DNA from: Actinomycetota bacterium
GTDB lineage: Bacteria > Actinomycetota > Acidimicrobiia > Acidimicrobiales > Ilumatobacteraceae
Reading direction: 5' to 3'
Length of the DNA: 42,726 nt
NCBI GenBank assembly: GCA_030685215.1
Contig: JAUXQB010000227.1
Coordinates: 1-42,726 of the forward strand
The notes below the pieces were generated by a model, which saw nothing but the letters and a program-made list of their open reading frames with translations, had not been told where the DNA came from and searched no databases. The position numbers and the translations under genes are program-made. Below, in pieces: positions 1 to 7,397 of this stretch (the stretch's first letter is position 1; every line of letters begins with the position of its first letter).

Positions 1-774
1 CGCGCCGGCCCGTCCACGCTCGTCACCGCCGACGGTCTCACCGTGCTCGTCGACTGCGGCCGCGGCGTGCTGATGCGGCTCGTCGCCGCAGGCGTGCTGC
101 CGCCGTTCCTCGACGGCATGTTGATCACCCATCTGCACAGCGACCACATCACCGACCTCGGCGATGTCATCACCACCCGTTGGGTGATGAGCCCGCAACC
201 GCGCCCGTTCACCATCTACGGGCCGCCCGGCATCGACGACGTCGTGCGCCACACGCTCGCGTCGCTGGCGCCCGACGTGCAGTACCGGCTCGACCACCAC
301 GACGACCTCACCGAGGGCCCGTCGGTCACCACCGTGGTCGTGAACCCTGGTGACACGTTCACGCTCGGTTCGGCCACCGTCACGGTTGGCGCCACCGACC
401 ACAAGCCAGTGGAGCCCACCGTCGCGTTCCGCATCCAGGTGGGTGGCACGTCCGCCGTGCTCGGCGGCGACGGCATCCCCTGCGCCGGGCTCGACCAGCT
501 GTGCCTCGGCGCCGACGCCTACGTGCAGACCGTCATCCGCGACGACCTGGTGAAGCTGGTGCCGAACGCGCGGTTCACCGACATCCTCGACTACCACTCG
601 TCGGTGGAGCAGGCCGCGCAGACCGCCACCAAGGCCGGCGTCGGCACCCTCGTGCTCACGCACTACGTGCCCGCCATCCAGCCCGGCCAGGAGGACGAGT
701 GGCGCGCCATCGCCGCCGCTCACTTCGCCGGGCCGATCGTGCTCGGCGACGACCTCACCGCCGTCGACCTCTAG
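1..774 (+). CDS. MBL-fold metallo-hydrolase, RNase Z/arylsulfatase-like (5' end outside window)
   Basis: The reading frame is open from base 1, so the start codon lies to the left of the window; 257 residues are visible. The visible N-terminus (GPSTLV...LLVDCG-type) matches the first strands of the metallo-beta-lactamase fold. The metal motif HxHxDH is seen as THLHSDH, with further ligand-type residues in ATDHKP, LGGDG and LDYHSS and a late THYVP. This pattern belongs to the RNase Z / AtsA-like branch, which hydrolyses phosphodiesters or sulfate and other esters with two zinc ions. No signal peptide can be judged. It lies 37 bases before the dehalogenase gene and is probably the operon's first or an early gene. 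The substrate cannot be told from sequence; true tRNase Z is unlikely from context. Confidence 0.85.
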   Translation, partial: RAGPSTLVTADGLTVLVDCGRGVLMRLVAAGVLPPFLDGMLITHLHSDHITDLGDVITTRWVMSPQPRPFTIYGPPGIDDVVRHTLASLAPDVQYRLDHHDDLTEGPSVTTVVVNPGDTFTLGSATVTVGATDHKPVEPTVAFRIQVGGTSAVLGGDGIPCAGLDQLCLGADAYVQTVIRDDLVKLVPNARFTDILDYHSSVEQAAQTATKAGVGTLVLTHYVPAIQPGQEDEWRAIAAAHFAGPIVLGDDLTAVDL

Positions 775-811
775 TCCGCCGTCCCACCACCTCGCACACC
801 CTGGAGCCACC

Positions 812-1762
812 ATGCAGATCCTGCGCACGCCCGACGATCGGTTCGTCGACCTGCCCGACTTCCCCTACGAGCCGCACTACGCCGAGATCGCGGCCGTCCC
901 GGGCGACGCGACCGCCGGCACCCTGCGCGTGCACTACCTCGACGAAGGCCCCCGCGACGCGGCGCCCGTGCTGCTCATGCACGGCGAGCCGTCGTGGAGC
1001 TTCCTGTACCGGCACATGATCCCCGTACTCGTGGCCGCCGGGCACCGCGTGGTCGTGCCCGACCTGGTCGGCTTCGGCAGGAGCGACAAGCCTGCCGACA
1101 CCACCGACTACACCTACGCCCGGCACGTGGAGTGGATGCAGGCGCTGCTGTTCGACCACCTCGACCTCACCGGCATCACGTTCTTCGGGCAGGACTGGGG
1201 TGGTCTCGTCGGACTGCGTGTGCTCGCCTCCCAACCCGATCGCTACTCGCGTGCCGTCGTCGGCAACACCGGCCTGCCCGAGGGCGACGGCAAGCTCAGC
1301 GAAGCGTTCCTGTCGTGGCAGAAGTTCTCGCGCGAATCACCCGTGTTCCCCATCGGCAACATCGTCAACGGTGGGTGCGCCAGCGACCTCTCCCCGGAGG
1401 TCATCGCCGGCTACGACGCGCCGTTCCCCGACGACACTTACAAGGCCGGCGCACGCATCTTCCCGTCGCTGGTGCCCAGCCTCGTCGACGACCCGGGCGC
1501 CGCCGAGAACCGCGAGGCATGGAAGGTGCTCGAACAGTGGACCAAGCCGTGGCTCTGCGCGTTCGGCGACAAGGACGCGGTCACCCGTGGGGGAGAAGGC
1601 CCGTTCAAGCGGCGCATCCCGGGCGCGGCCGACCAGCCGCACACCACCATCGTCGGTGGCGGGCACTTCCTGCAGGAGGACAAGGGCGCCGAGCTCGCCG
1701 AAGTGATCGCCGCGTTCATCGAGAGCACGCCCGTCGCCGACTCGGGTGAGGGCAGCGACTGA
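812..1762 (+). CDS. haloalkane dehalogenase (alpha/beta hydrolase)
   Basis: 316 residues, the usual length for haloalkane dehalogenases, which hydrolyse carbon-halogen bonds to alcohol and halide in the cytoplasm. Family marks are visible: HGEPSW at 57-62 (oxyanion region), the nucleophile elbow GQDWGG with Asp128 as nucleophile and Trp129 as first halide-binding residue, a cap with Trp169 that could be the second halide ligand, GDKDAV near 252-257 giving the likely catalytic acid Asp255, and GGGHF with catalytic His285. The pattern fits the DhlA-like subfamily HLD-I. Start ATG at 812 follows the MBL gene, and the stop shares one base with the next gene's ATG (TGATG), so translation is probably coupled. 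The natural substrate is unknown. Confidence 0.88.
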   Translation: MQILRTPDDRFVDLPDFPYEPHYAEIAAVPGDATAGTLRVHYLDEGPRDAAPVLLMHGEPSWSFLYRHMIPVLVAAGHRVVVPDLVGFGRSDKPADTTDYTYARHVEWMQALLFDHLDLTGITFFGQDWGGLVGLRVLASQPDRYSRAVVGNTGLPEGDGKLSEAFLSWQKFSRESPVFPIGNIVNGGCASDLSPEVIAGYDAPFPDDTYKAGARIFPSLVPSLVDDPGAAENREAWKVLEQWTKPWLCAFGDKDAVTRGGEGPFKRRIPGAADQPHTTIVGGGHFLQEDKGAELAEVIAAFIESTPVADSGEGSD

Positions 1763-2157
1763 TGTACGGCAGCATCCGCCACGAGATCTGCATCGATCGC
1801 TCCGCTGCCGATGTGTGGGCGCTGGCAGGCGATGCGGCGGCGCTGCACCGCTGGTTCCCCGGCGTCGTCGACTGCACGGTCGACGGCACCAACCGCGTCA
1901 TCGTCACCGGCTCGGGCATCCCGATGCCGGAGGAGATCCTGATGTGCGACAACACGCAGCGCCGCTTCCAGTACCGGCTCACCACACCGATCTTCAAGCA
2001 CCACCGCGGCACCATCGACGTCATCGCCACCGGCGACGACACGTGCATGGTCGTGTACAGCACCGAGGCCGACCCGCGAGCGATGGCGCTGGTCATCGGA
2101 GGCGGCACGTTGGGTGCCCTCAAGGAACTGAAGCGACAGATGGAGGAGTCCCACTGA
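1762..2157 (+). CDS. SRPBCC (START/Bet v 1-like) family protein
   Basis: 131 residues beginning MYGSIRHEICIDRSA, the classic first strand of a Bet v 1-like/polyketide cyclase-like ligand-binding fold, followed by DVWALAGDAAALHRWFPGV and later alternating strands ending in an amphipathic helix (ALKELKRQMEE). Such proteins bind hydrophobic small molecules or act as cyclases or lyases; nothing here fixes the ligand. It is embedded in the operon with one-base TGATG overlaps on both sides (1760-1764 and 2155-2159), so it is likely made in step with the dehalogenase and the sulfatase and may act on the same compound. No signal peptide or membrane segment is seen. Confidence 0.75.
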   Translation: MYGSIRHEICIDRSAADVWALAGDAAALHRWFPGVVDCTVDGTNRVIVTGSGIPMPEEILMCDNTQRRFQYRLTTPIFKHHRGTIDVIATGDDTCMVVYSTEADPRAMALVIGGGTLGALKELKRQMEESH

Positions 2158-3692
2158 TGGGCCGCAAGATCCTGTTCATCACCACCGACCAGCAGCGCTA
2201 CGACACGCTCGGCTGCAACGGCGGCACCATCGCACGCACACCGGTCATCGACGCGGTCGCTGCCGCCGGCGTGCGCTTCGAACGTGCCCACCCGCAGAGC
2301 GTGGTGTGCATGCCGGCGCGCAGCACGATGCTCACCGGCCAGCACGTCAGCACGCACGGCGTGTGGATGAACGGCGTGCCCCTGCCCGAGGAGGCACCGT
2401 CCGTTGCGGAGGTGCTGCACGACGCCGGCTACCGCACCGCCATCATCGGCAAGCCGCACTTCGAACCGTTCCTCGACCCGTTCGCTCGCTTCGCCGAGAA
2501 CGGTTTCGCGGCCAAGGGCACGTTCGGCCCGCACCGCGGCTTCGAGCACTTCGAGTCCGCCACGCATGGCGCCGCCGGCCCGCTGCACTACGCCCGCTGG
2601 CTGCTCGCCAACCACCCGGAAGCGGTCGGCATGTTCTACCCCGTGCTCGACAACTCGCTGGAGGTGAACGCGATGGGCGGCGGCGACACGGGCGCGCCGC
2701 AGGCGTGGGTGAACAACATCCCCAAGGAGTGGTACCACACCGACTGGGTGGCCGATCGCACGATCAGCTGGCTCGACTCGCTGGGCGCCGACGACGACTG
2801 GTTCTGCTGGATGAGCTTCCCCGACCCGCACCACCCCTGGGATCCGCCGGCCAGCGAGATCGGCCGCATCGACTGGCACGACGTGCCGCTGCCCGCCGGC
2901 TACATCGCCGACGCCGCCGAACGTGAAGCCGTGCTCGACGCCAAGCCGCGCCACTACCGCGCCTGGTACGACGGACGCCTGGTCAGCAACTACGAGGCAC
3001 CGGCGGCATGGGTTCCCGCCACGCTCACGCCCGACCAGATCCGCGAGGTCACCGCGCTCAACGCGGTGGAGTGCGAGCTGATCGACGAGGCCATCGGCCG
3101 CGTGCTCGCCGCCGTCCGCGCGCGCGGGTGGGACGACGACCTCGACATCGTGTTCACCACCGACCACGGCGAACTGGGCGGCGACTTCGGCCTGATGTTC
3201 AAGGGGCCGTACCACGTCGACGGGCTGATGCGGCTGCCGTTCATCTGGCGCCCGGCCCCGTCGGCCGGAGTGGCACCCGCCGTGGTCACCAAGCCGGTCG
3301 GCCACGTCGACCTCGCGCCCACCTTCTGCGCCATCGCCGGCCTCCCCGCGGCGCCCTGGATGGAGGGCACTGCACTGCCCGTCGACGACGCCGACGCCCA
3401 GGCCCGAGGATTCGAACGCGTGCTCACCGAATGGGACAGCGACCTGTTCGGCGTGGGCGTGCACCTGCGCACCATCACCCGCGACGGTTTCGTGTGCACC
3501 ACCTACATGCCCGGCACCGCGCACGACGGCAGCGAAGGTGAGCTGTACGACCTCGCCGACGATCCGCTGCAGCGCGTCAACCGCTGGGACGACCCGGCGA
3601 TGGCCCCGCTCCGCGGCGACCTGCTCGCCGACCTCTGGGACCACCAGCCGCCGATGAAGTCGCCGCTGCCCACCATCGAAGCCCCCGTCTGA
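2157..3692 (+). CDS. type I sulfatase (formylglycine-dependent)
   Basis: 511 residues from the ATG at 2157, whose first base is the last base of the upstream stop; the open frame runs further 5' but that part overlaps the SRPBCC gene. The N-terminus ILFITTDQQRYDTLGC gives the metal-binding Asp11-Gln12 pair. CMPARSTMLTG at 51-61 fits the CxPxR sulfatase signature with Cys51 as the residue converted to formylglycine. A later TTDHGELGGD carries metal ligands and FKGPYHVDG the family lysine/histidine region. These enzymes hydrolyse sulfate esters (or phosphonate esters) with a calcium ion. There is no signal peptide, so it acts in the cytoplasm, and the modifying enzyme must be encoded elsewhere. 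It is the last gene of the operon. Confidence 0.85.
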   Translation: MGRKILFITTDQQRYDTLGCNGGTIARTPVIDAVAAAGVRFERAHPQSVVCMPARSTMLTGQHVSTHGVWMNGVPLPEEAPSVAEVLHDAGYRTAIIGKPHFEPFLDPFARFAENGFAAKGTFGPHRGFEHFESATHGAAGPLHYARWLLANHPEAVGMFYPVLDNSLEVNAMGGGDTGAPQAWVNNIPKEWYHTDWVADRTISWLDSLGADDDWFCWMSFPDPHHPWDPPASEIGRIDWHDVPLPAGYIADAAEREAVLDAKPRHYRAWYDGRLVSNYEAPAAWVPATLTPDQIREVTALNAVECELIDEAIGRVLAAVRARGWDDDLDIVFTTDHGELGGDFGLMFKGPYHVDGLMRLPFIWRPAPSAGVAPAVVTKPVGHVDLAPTFCAIAGLPAAPWMEGTALPVDDADAQARGFERVLTEWDSDLFGVGVHLRTITRDGFVCTTYMPGTAHDGSEGELYDLADDPLQRVNRWDDPAMAPLRGDLLADLWDHQPPMKSPLPTIEAPV

Positions 3693-3747
3693 CCCGTCTG
3701 GTCACATGAGTCCCACGGGGAATGTGGGATTCGTAGGACCAGACGGG
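3693..3747. terminator. bidirectional terminator-type palindrome
   Basis: Immediately after the sulfatase stop, an 11-base perfect arm pair (CCCGTCTGGTC at 3693-3703, GACCAGACGGG at 3737-3747) encloses a 7-base asymmetric internal loop, a second 6-base stem (TCCCAC/GTGGGA) and a 7-base apical loop. It lies between converging genes and would serve both strands. There is no clear T-tract. Confidence 0.7.
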
Positions 3748-3761
3748 GAACTTGCGGGGGA

Positions 3762-4436
3762 TCAGACGGCGCGGCGGGGCTCGCCGTCGTCGGCGACCAC
3801 TCGGAGACCGAACGGGTCGCGCGCGACCGCGGGTCGACGCCTCGGCCCGGGAACGGCGAGCAGCCAGATGAGCGCGACGCTGAGCAGCTCGGGGACGTGC
3901 AGCGCTTCGTCGACCAGCGGCACCGACCCGGTGGCGAGGTCGACGACCGCGGTGACGAGCAACGCTCCGGCGAGCACCGCGGCCACCGGGAGCACGGTCC
4001 GGGCGCGGGCCGGGCGCACGACCACCACGAGCAGCGCGACCGCGTAGGCCAGGCTGAACGCACCCAGGTGACGGGCATCGTGCGCGCCCTCGTTGCCCTC
4101 GCCGAGCACGAGTGCCGGGGCGGAGAGCACGATGATCTCGACGGCCACGGCCGCGAGCAGGATGCGCACGATGCTCCATCGCCCGGCGCGATCGAGCACG
4201 GCGTTCGACTTGGCGACCCGCCGTGACATGTCGGGCATCGCGACCGCCGGCTGCACGAGCAGTCGTCGTCGGCTGCCCTCGATGGCTGCCGCGAACGCCT
4301 GACATCCACTGCAGTGGGCGAGGTGCGCGTCGAGCAGGCGCGGGTCAACTCCCGTGTCCTCGCCGTCCGCCCTCGCCGAGATGGCCTCGCGCCATTGCGT
4401 GCACTGCATGTGCGTCAGGTCGCCGCTCGATGCCAT
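3762..4436 (-). CDS. zf-HC2 anti-sigma-like membrane protein
   Basis: 224 residues from ATG 4436 (an alternative ATG at 4409 would remove nine residues). The N-terminus MQCTQWREAISARADGE and the HLAHCSGC motif (HxxxCxxC) match the zinc-finger anti-sigma domain (zf-HC2). After a linker there are about four hydrophobic segments, so the protein is an integral membrane protein with a cytoplasmic N-terminal sigma-binding domain and no large extracytoplasmic sensor. The open frame extends further upstream, but that part runs antisense through the sigma gene. Its partner is probably the ECF sigma factor that starts 51 bases away on the other strand; a divergent rather than co-operonic pair is unusual. 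The signal sensed is unknown. Confidence 0.72.
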   Translation of the reverse strand: MASSGDLTHMQCTQWREAISARADGEDTGVDPRLLDAHLAHCSGCQAFAAAIEGSRRRLLVQPAVAMPDMSRRVAKSNAVLDRAGRWSIVRILLAAVAVEIIVLSAPALVLGEGNEGAHDARHLGAFSLAYAVALLVVVVRPARARTVLPVAAVLAGALLVTAVVDLATGSVPLVDEALHVPELLSVALIWLLAVPGPRRRPAVARDPFGLRVVADDGEPRRAV

Positions 4437-4487
4437 CCGGTTCCCCGATGCTTGGTGAAGTCGTTCCGTGATGGGCATGATGGGATC

Positions 4488-5012
4488 GTGAGATCGACCG
4501 ATCCACTCCGCGACCTGTTCGACGCCGCCCGCGAGGGCGACGATCGTGCGGTGCGCGAGCTGGTCACACGCACTCAGCCGGTGGTATGGCGGGTGTGTTC
4601 GGTGCTCGGATCCGTGGGCGAGGAGGAAGACCTCGTGCAGGAGACCTACCTGCGCGCGCTCCGCTCGGCGGCCGGCTATCGCGGTGAGGCGCCGGTGCAG
4701 GCATGGTTGTTGGCCATCGCCCGCAACGTGTGCGCCGACCACGTGCGCCGCCGTGCCCGCCAGCGGCGGCTGGTCGACCGCCTCGCGCGCACCAACCCCA
4801 CCGACGCTGCGCCTCCGGCCGAGTCGGTGCACCAGCTGCTGCTGCACCTGTTGCCCGAGCAGCGCGAGGCCTTCGAGCTGACGCAGCTGGTGGGGCTGTC
4901 GTACGAGGAGGCGGCCGCGGTCATCGGCTGCCCGGTCGGCACGGTCCGGTCGAGGGTCGCCCGTGCTCGCGCTCATCTGCTCGAGGCCGTGCGGCGCACC
5001 GACGCGGTGTGA
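4488..5012 (+). CDS. ECF RNA polymerase sigma factor
   Basis: 174 residues from GTG 4488; codons upstream in the same frame would overlap the divergent anti-sigma gene and do not look like sigma sequence. Region 2 is seen as LVTRTQPVVWRVCSVLG followed by EEDLVQETYLRALRSA and the AWLLAIARNVCADHVRRRARQ helix region. Region 4 is seen as LLPEQREAFELTQL, SYEEAAAVIGCPVGTVRSRV and ARAHLLEAV, a complete helix-turn-helix for the -35 element. There is no extra C-terminal domain. It should redirect RNA polymerase to a small regulon when released by its anti-sigma factor, likely the divergent membrane protein. It converges on the kinase-like gene with only 16 bases between stops. Confidence 0.9.
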   Translation: MRSTDPLRDLFDAAREGDDRAVRELVTRTQPVVWRVCSVLGSVGEEEDLVQETYLRALRSAAGYRGEAPVQAWLLAIARNVCADHVRRRARQRRLVDRLARTNPTDAAPPAESVHQLLLHLLPEQREAFELTQLVGLSYEEAAAVIGCPVGTVRSRVARARAHLLEAVRRTDAV

Positions 5013-5028
5013 CCGCGGCCGGCGCCCT

Positions 5029-5922
5029 TCAGCGCTCGTACGTGGTGCGCTCAGGCAGCAGTTGCTCGTAGCTGCGACCGGTGTGGTTGAGCCACCAGCG
5101 CTGGCCCTTCTTCAGCTTCAGCACCATCGGCAGCAACTTCCTGTCGTTGTCGAGCATCTCTTGCGCGGTCTCGCGGCGAAGCTGCACGCCCAACCGGTCG
5201 TTGATGGTGCGGATGGCCGGATCGACCCAGTCGTCCAGACCTTCCTTGAGCATGTTGGCGAGCATGTCGCCGAGCGCGCCTTCCGGAGTGGTGAATCGGA
5301 GGACGAGCGAGGTGAGCTCGCGCTTCAGGTAGAAGCGGGTGAGCACCGGATACTCCTGCAGGAACGCGTGCGAGTCGTAGGTGAGCTCGGAGCGCGACTC
5401 GTCGAGCACGAAGGGCGAGGTGAAGTCGAGCTGCGTGGCCGTGGAACCGTCCCACAGCCAGTTGGCCATCTGGCAATCGAAGCCGACCGTGGGTGCGCAG
5501 ACGCGAGCCGCAGCGTCGGCGACGGCCAGCAACAGCGGATGACCTTCCTCGGGCGAGGTGGTGCGCAGCACGTTGGTGCCCAACTGGCGGGCGTCGGCGA
5601 TGGGCTGCTGGTGGTACACCACCGCGCGGCCGTCGCTGCGCACGTGGAGGTGCAGGGTGGTGGGCAGCACGGCCACGTCGGCCACTCGTAGCCGCTGGAA
5701 GAACTGCTCGCAGACGTCGATGTACTGCCGTGCTCGTGCCTCGTCGCGGAACGGCGGCACCCGCTTGAGTGCACTCGACGGCTGCTGCGACGGCCACGCC
5801 ATGACGAGGCTGATCTCACCGTGGCCCAGCAGCTGCAGTGCATCGGTGTTGCGTCGTCGGATGGCGTGACGCACCGCCGCTTCAGCGGCAGCGAGGTCGA
5901 TGGTCTCCGCGGGTTCGCTCAC
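5029..5922 (-). CDS. kinase-like protein of unrecognised family
   Basis: 297 residues from GTG 5922, which overlaps the upstream stop in a GTGA tetranucleotide; that decides the start. I do not recognise a named family. The layout resembles a small protein-kinase or aminoglycoside-kinase fold: LLGHGEISLVMAW at 31-43 looks like a glycine-rich loop, Lys53 in ALKRVPPF like the beta-3 lysine, Asp149-x4-Asn154 in FDCQMANWL like the catalytic loop, and LDFTSPF with Asp166 like the DFG metal site. The C-terminal third is helical and charged and ends in YEQLLPERTTYER. It has no membrane segment. Tight coupling to the diguanylate cyclase gene suggests a role in the same signalling pathway; the kinase reading is inference from motif order. 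Confidence 0.75.
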   Translation of the reverse strand: MSEPAETIDLAAAEAAVRHAIRRRNTDALQLLGHGEISLVMAWPSQQPSSALKRVPPFRDEARARQYIDVCEQFFQRLRVADVAVLPTTLHLHVRSDGRAVVYHQQPIADARQLGTNVLRTTSPEEGHPLLLAVADAAARVCAPTVGFDCQMANWLWDGSTATQLDFTSPFVLDESRSELTYDSHAFLQEYPVLTRFYLKRELTSLVLRFTTPEGALGDMLANMLKEGLDDWVDPAIRTINDRLGVQLRRETAQEMLDNDRKLLPMVLKLKKGQRWWLNHTGRSYEQLLPERTTYER

Positions 5923-7358
5923 GGGGCGGCAGAGTACCGCCCGTTCGCGCCGTGTCGCCCGTCGGATGCGGAGGCGATCACCGTCAGGTTCCGGCCGGCG
6001 TGCTTCGCGCGGTAGAGCGCGGCGTCGGCTCGTGCGTAGAGATCGTCGACCTCGCCGCCCTCGTCGAGCGCCACGCCGATCGACACCGGAGTGCCCACCC
6101 TGCGAGCGGCCTCCTCCATGCGGCCGGCCACTGCCACCGCCTCCTCGCGGCTCGACACGGCGACCACGGCGGCGAACTCGTCGCCTCCGATGCGGAACAG
6201 CGCGTCGTCGCAGCGAATGGCGGTGCTCATCGCGTCCGCGAGCTCGCGGAGCACGCGGTCGCCGTGCTCGTGACCGAACGTGTCGTTGACGGTCTTGAAG
6301 TGGTCGACGTCGATCGCAAGCACCGCGCACATCCCGTCGACCTTGCGCACGCTGAGCAGTCGCTCGCCGAACGCCACGTGGTGGCCGAGCCCGGTGAGCG
6401 GGTCTCGGCGCGCCAGGTCGCGCAGCAGGGCCAGGTGCCGGGCGTTGCTGAGCGCGCTGCTCACCAGACTGCCCAACAGCTCCAGTTGCTCCACCAGCTC
6501 GGCGCTGGGCGTGGCGGAGGTGCGATCGGCCACGACGAGGAAGCCGAGCTGCTCGCTGCCTCGTTCGAGCGCGATGACGAGCAGCAGACCCAGCCCCGCG
6601 TCGCGGAGTCGCTCGAACCCGGCGAACGTCTCGCCGCCCGTGTCTCCCAACGTGTAGCAGGCCTTCGGACCGTCGACCCAGCCGCCGATCTCGTTCAGCG
6701 TCTCGGAGGGCAGCCGCATCAGTTCTTCGCCGAGATCGCCCTTCACCGCCACGACGCTGAAGCCGGTGCGGGAGTCGCCCACCGCCACCATTCCTGACTC
6801 TGCCCCGGAGAGCTGCGCGGCGATGTCGAGTGCTTCGGTGAACAGGCGCTCGTCGTCCTCGATCTGCACGATCCTGGTGGCCTGGTCGGCGAGGTACATC
6901 CAACCGGTGGGCTCGGGCAGGCCGCCGAGCTCGGTCAGCCGCTGCGCGAACATCGATGCGTACTCGGCGGCCACGTGCGCGGTGTCGTCCGCGAGGGGCG
7001 ATTGCGACTCGATGTTCAACGCCCCGACGACCGTGCCGTCGACCGCGATCGGCACGCACACCTCGGCGACCACCGACGGCGCTGCCTTGAGGTAGATCTC
7101 GCTCTGGGCCACTTCCACCACGTGCGGCTGGCCGGTGCGCACTGTCGCCGCGATCACACCGGACACCGACGGGAACCCGTCGAGCACCTGCGAGTAGCCG
7201 ATCGCTGCGAAGCAGCGCAGCCGATCGGAGCGGCACAGATACACGCTGACCAGGTGATATCCATGTTCGCGCAGTGCCTCGCACACCACCTGGGCGGCCG
7301 CGGCGATGCTCGCAGTGCTGCTCAGTCGTGTTCGAACGTCCGCCCGGTCGAAATCCAT
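5919..7358 (-). CDS. diguanylate cyclase with two GAF domains
   Basis: 479 residues. Residues about 10-145 and 160-310 read as two GAF-type sensor domains (for example VCVPIAVDGTVVGALNIES in the first, LGFLVVADRT in the second). The GGDEF domain begins near RRDPLTGLGHH (318-327), with DVDHFKTVNDTFGH for metal and substrate and the catalytic GGDEF at 391-395. An inhibitory I-site RxxD (RCDD, 382-385) sits five residues before it, so product inhibition by c-di-GMP is expected. There is no signal peptide or membrane segment, so it senses a cytoplasmic small molecule. ATG 7358 follows the phosphodiesterase gene by 39 bases and its stop overlaps the kinase-like gene by four bases. Confidence 0.9.
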   Translation of the reverse strand: MDFDRADVRTRLSSTASIAAAAQVVCEALREHGYHLVSVYLCRSDRLRCFAAIGYSQVLDGFPSVSGVIAATVRTGQPHVVEVAQSEIYLKAAPSVVAEVCVPIAVDGTVVGALNIESQSPLADDTAHVAAEYASMFAQRLTELGGLPEPTGWMYLADQATRIVQIEDDERLFTEALDIAAQLSGAESGMVAVGDSRTGFSVVAVKGDLGEELMRLPSETLNEIGGWVDGPKACYTLGDTGGETFAGFERLRDAGLGLLLVIALERGSEQLGFLVVADRTSATPSAELVEQLELLGSLVSSALSNARHLALLRDLARRDPLTGLGHHVAFGERLLSVRKVDGMCAVLAIDVDHFKTVNDTFGHEHGDRVLRELADAMSTAIRCDDALFRIGGDEFAAVVAVSSREEAVAVAGRMEEAARRVGTPVSIGVALDEGGEVDDLYARADAALYRAKHAGRNLTVIASASDGRHGANGRYSAAP

Positions 7359-7397
7359 CGACGGTGTATCGGCACACGGAGAGTGGTTGTTGAGAGT

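Noticed and set aside
1716-3644. Long open frame on the minus strand opposite the sulfatase operon
   Set aside because: It runs antisense to two well-supported genes, has Val/Arg/His-rich composition typical of the complementary frame in high-GC DNA, and shows no motif.
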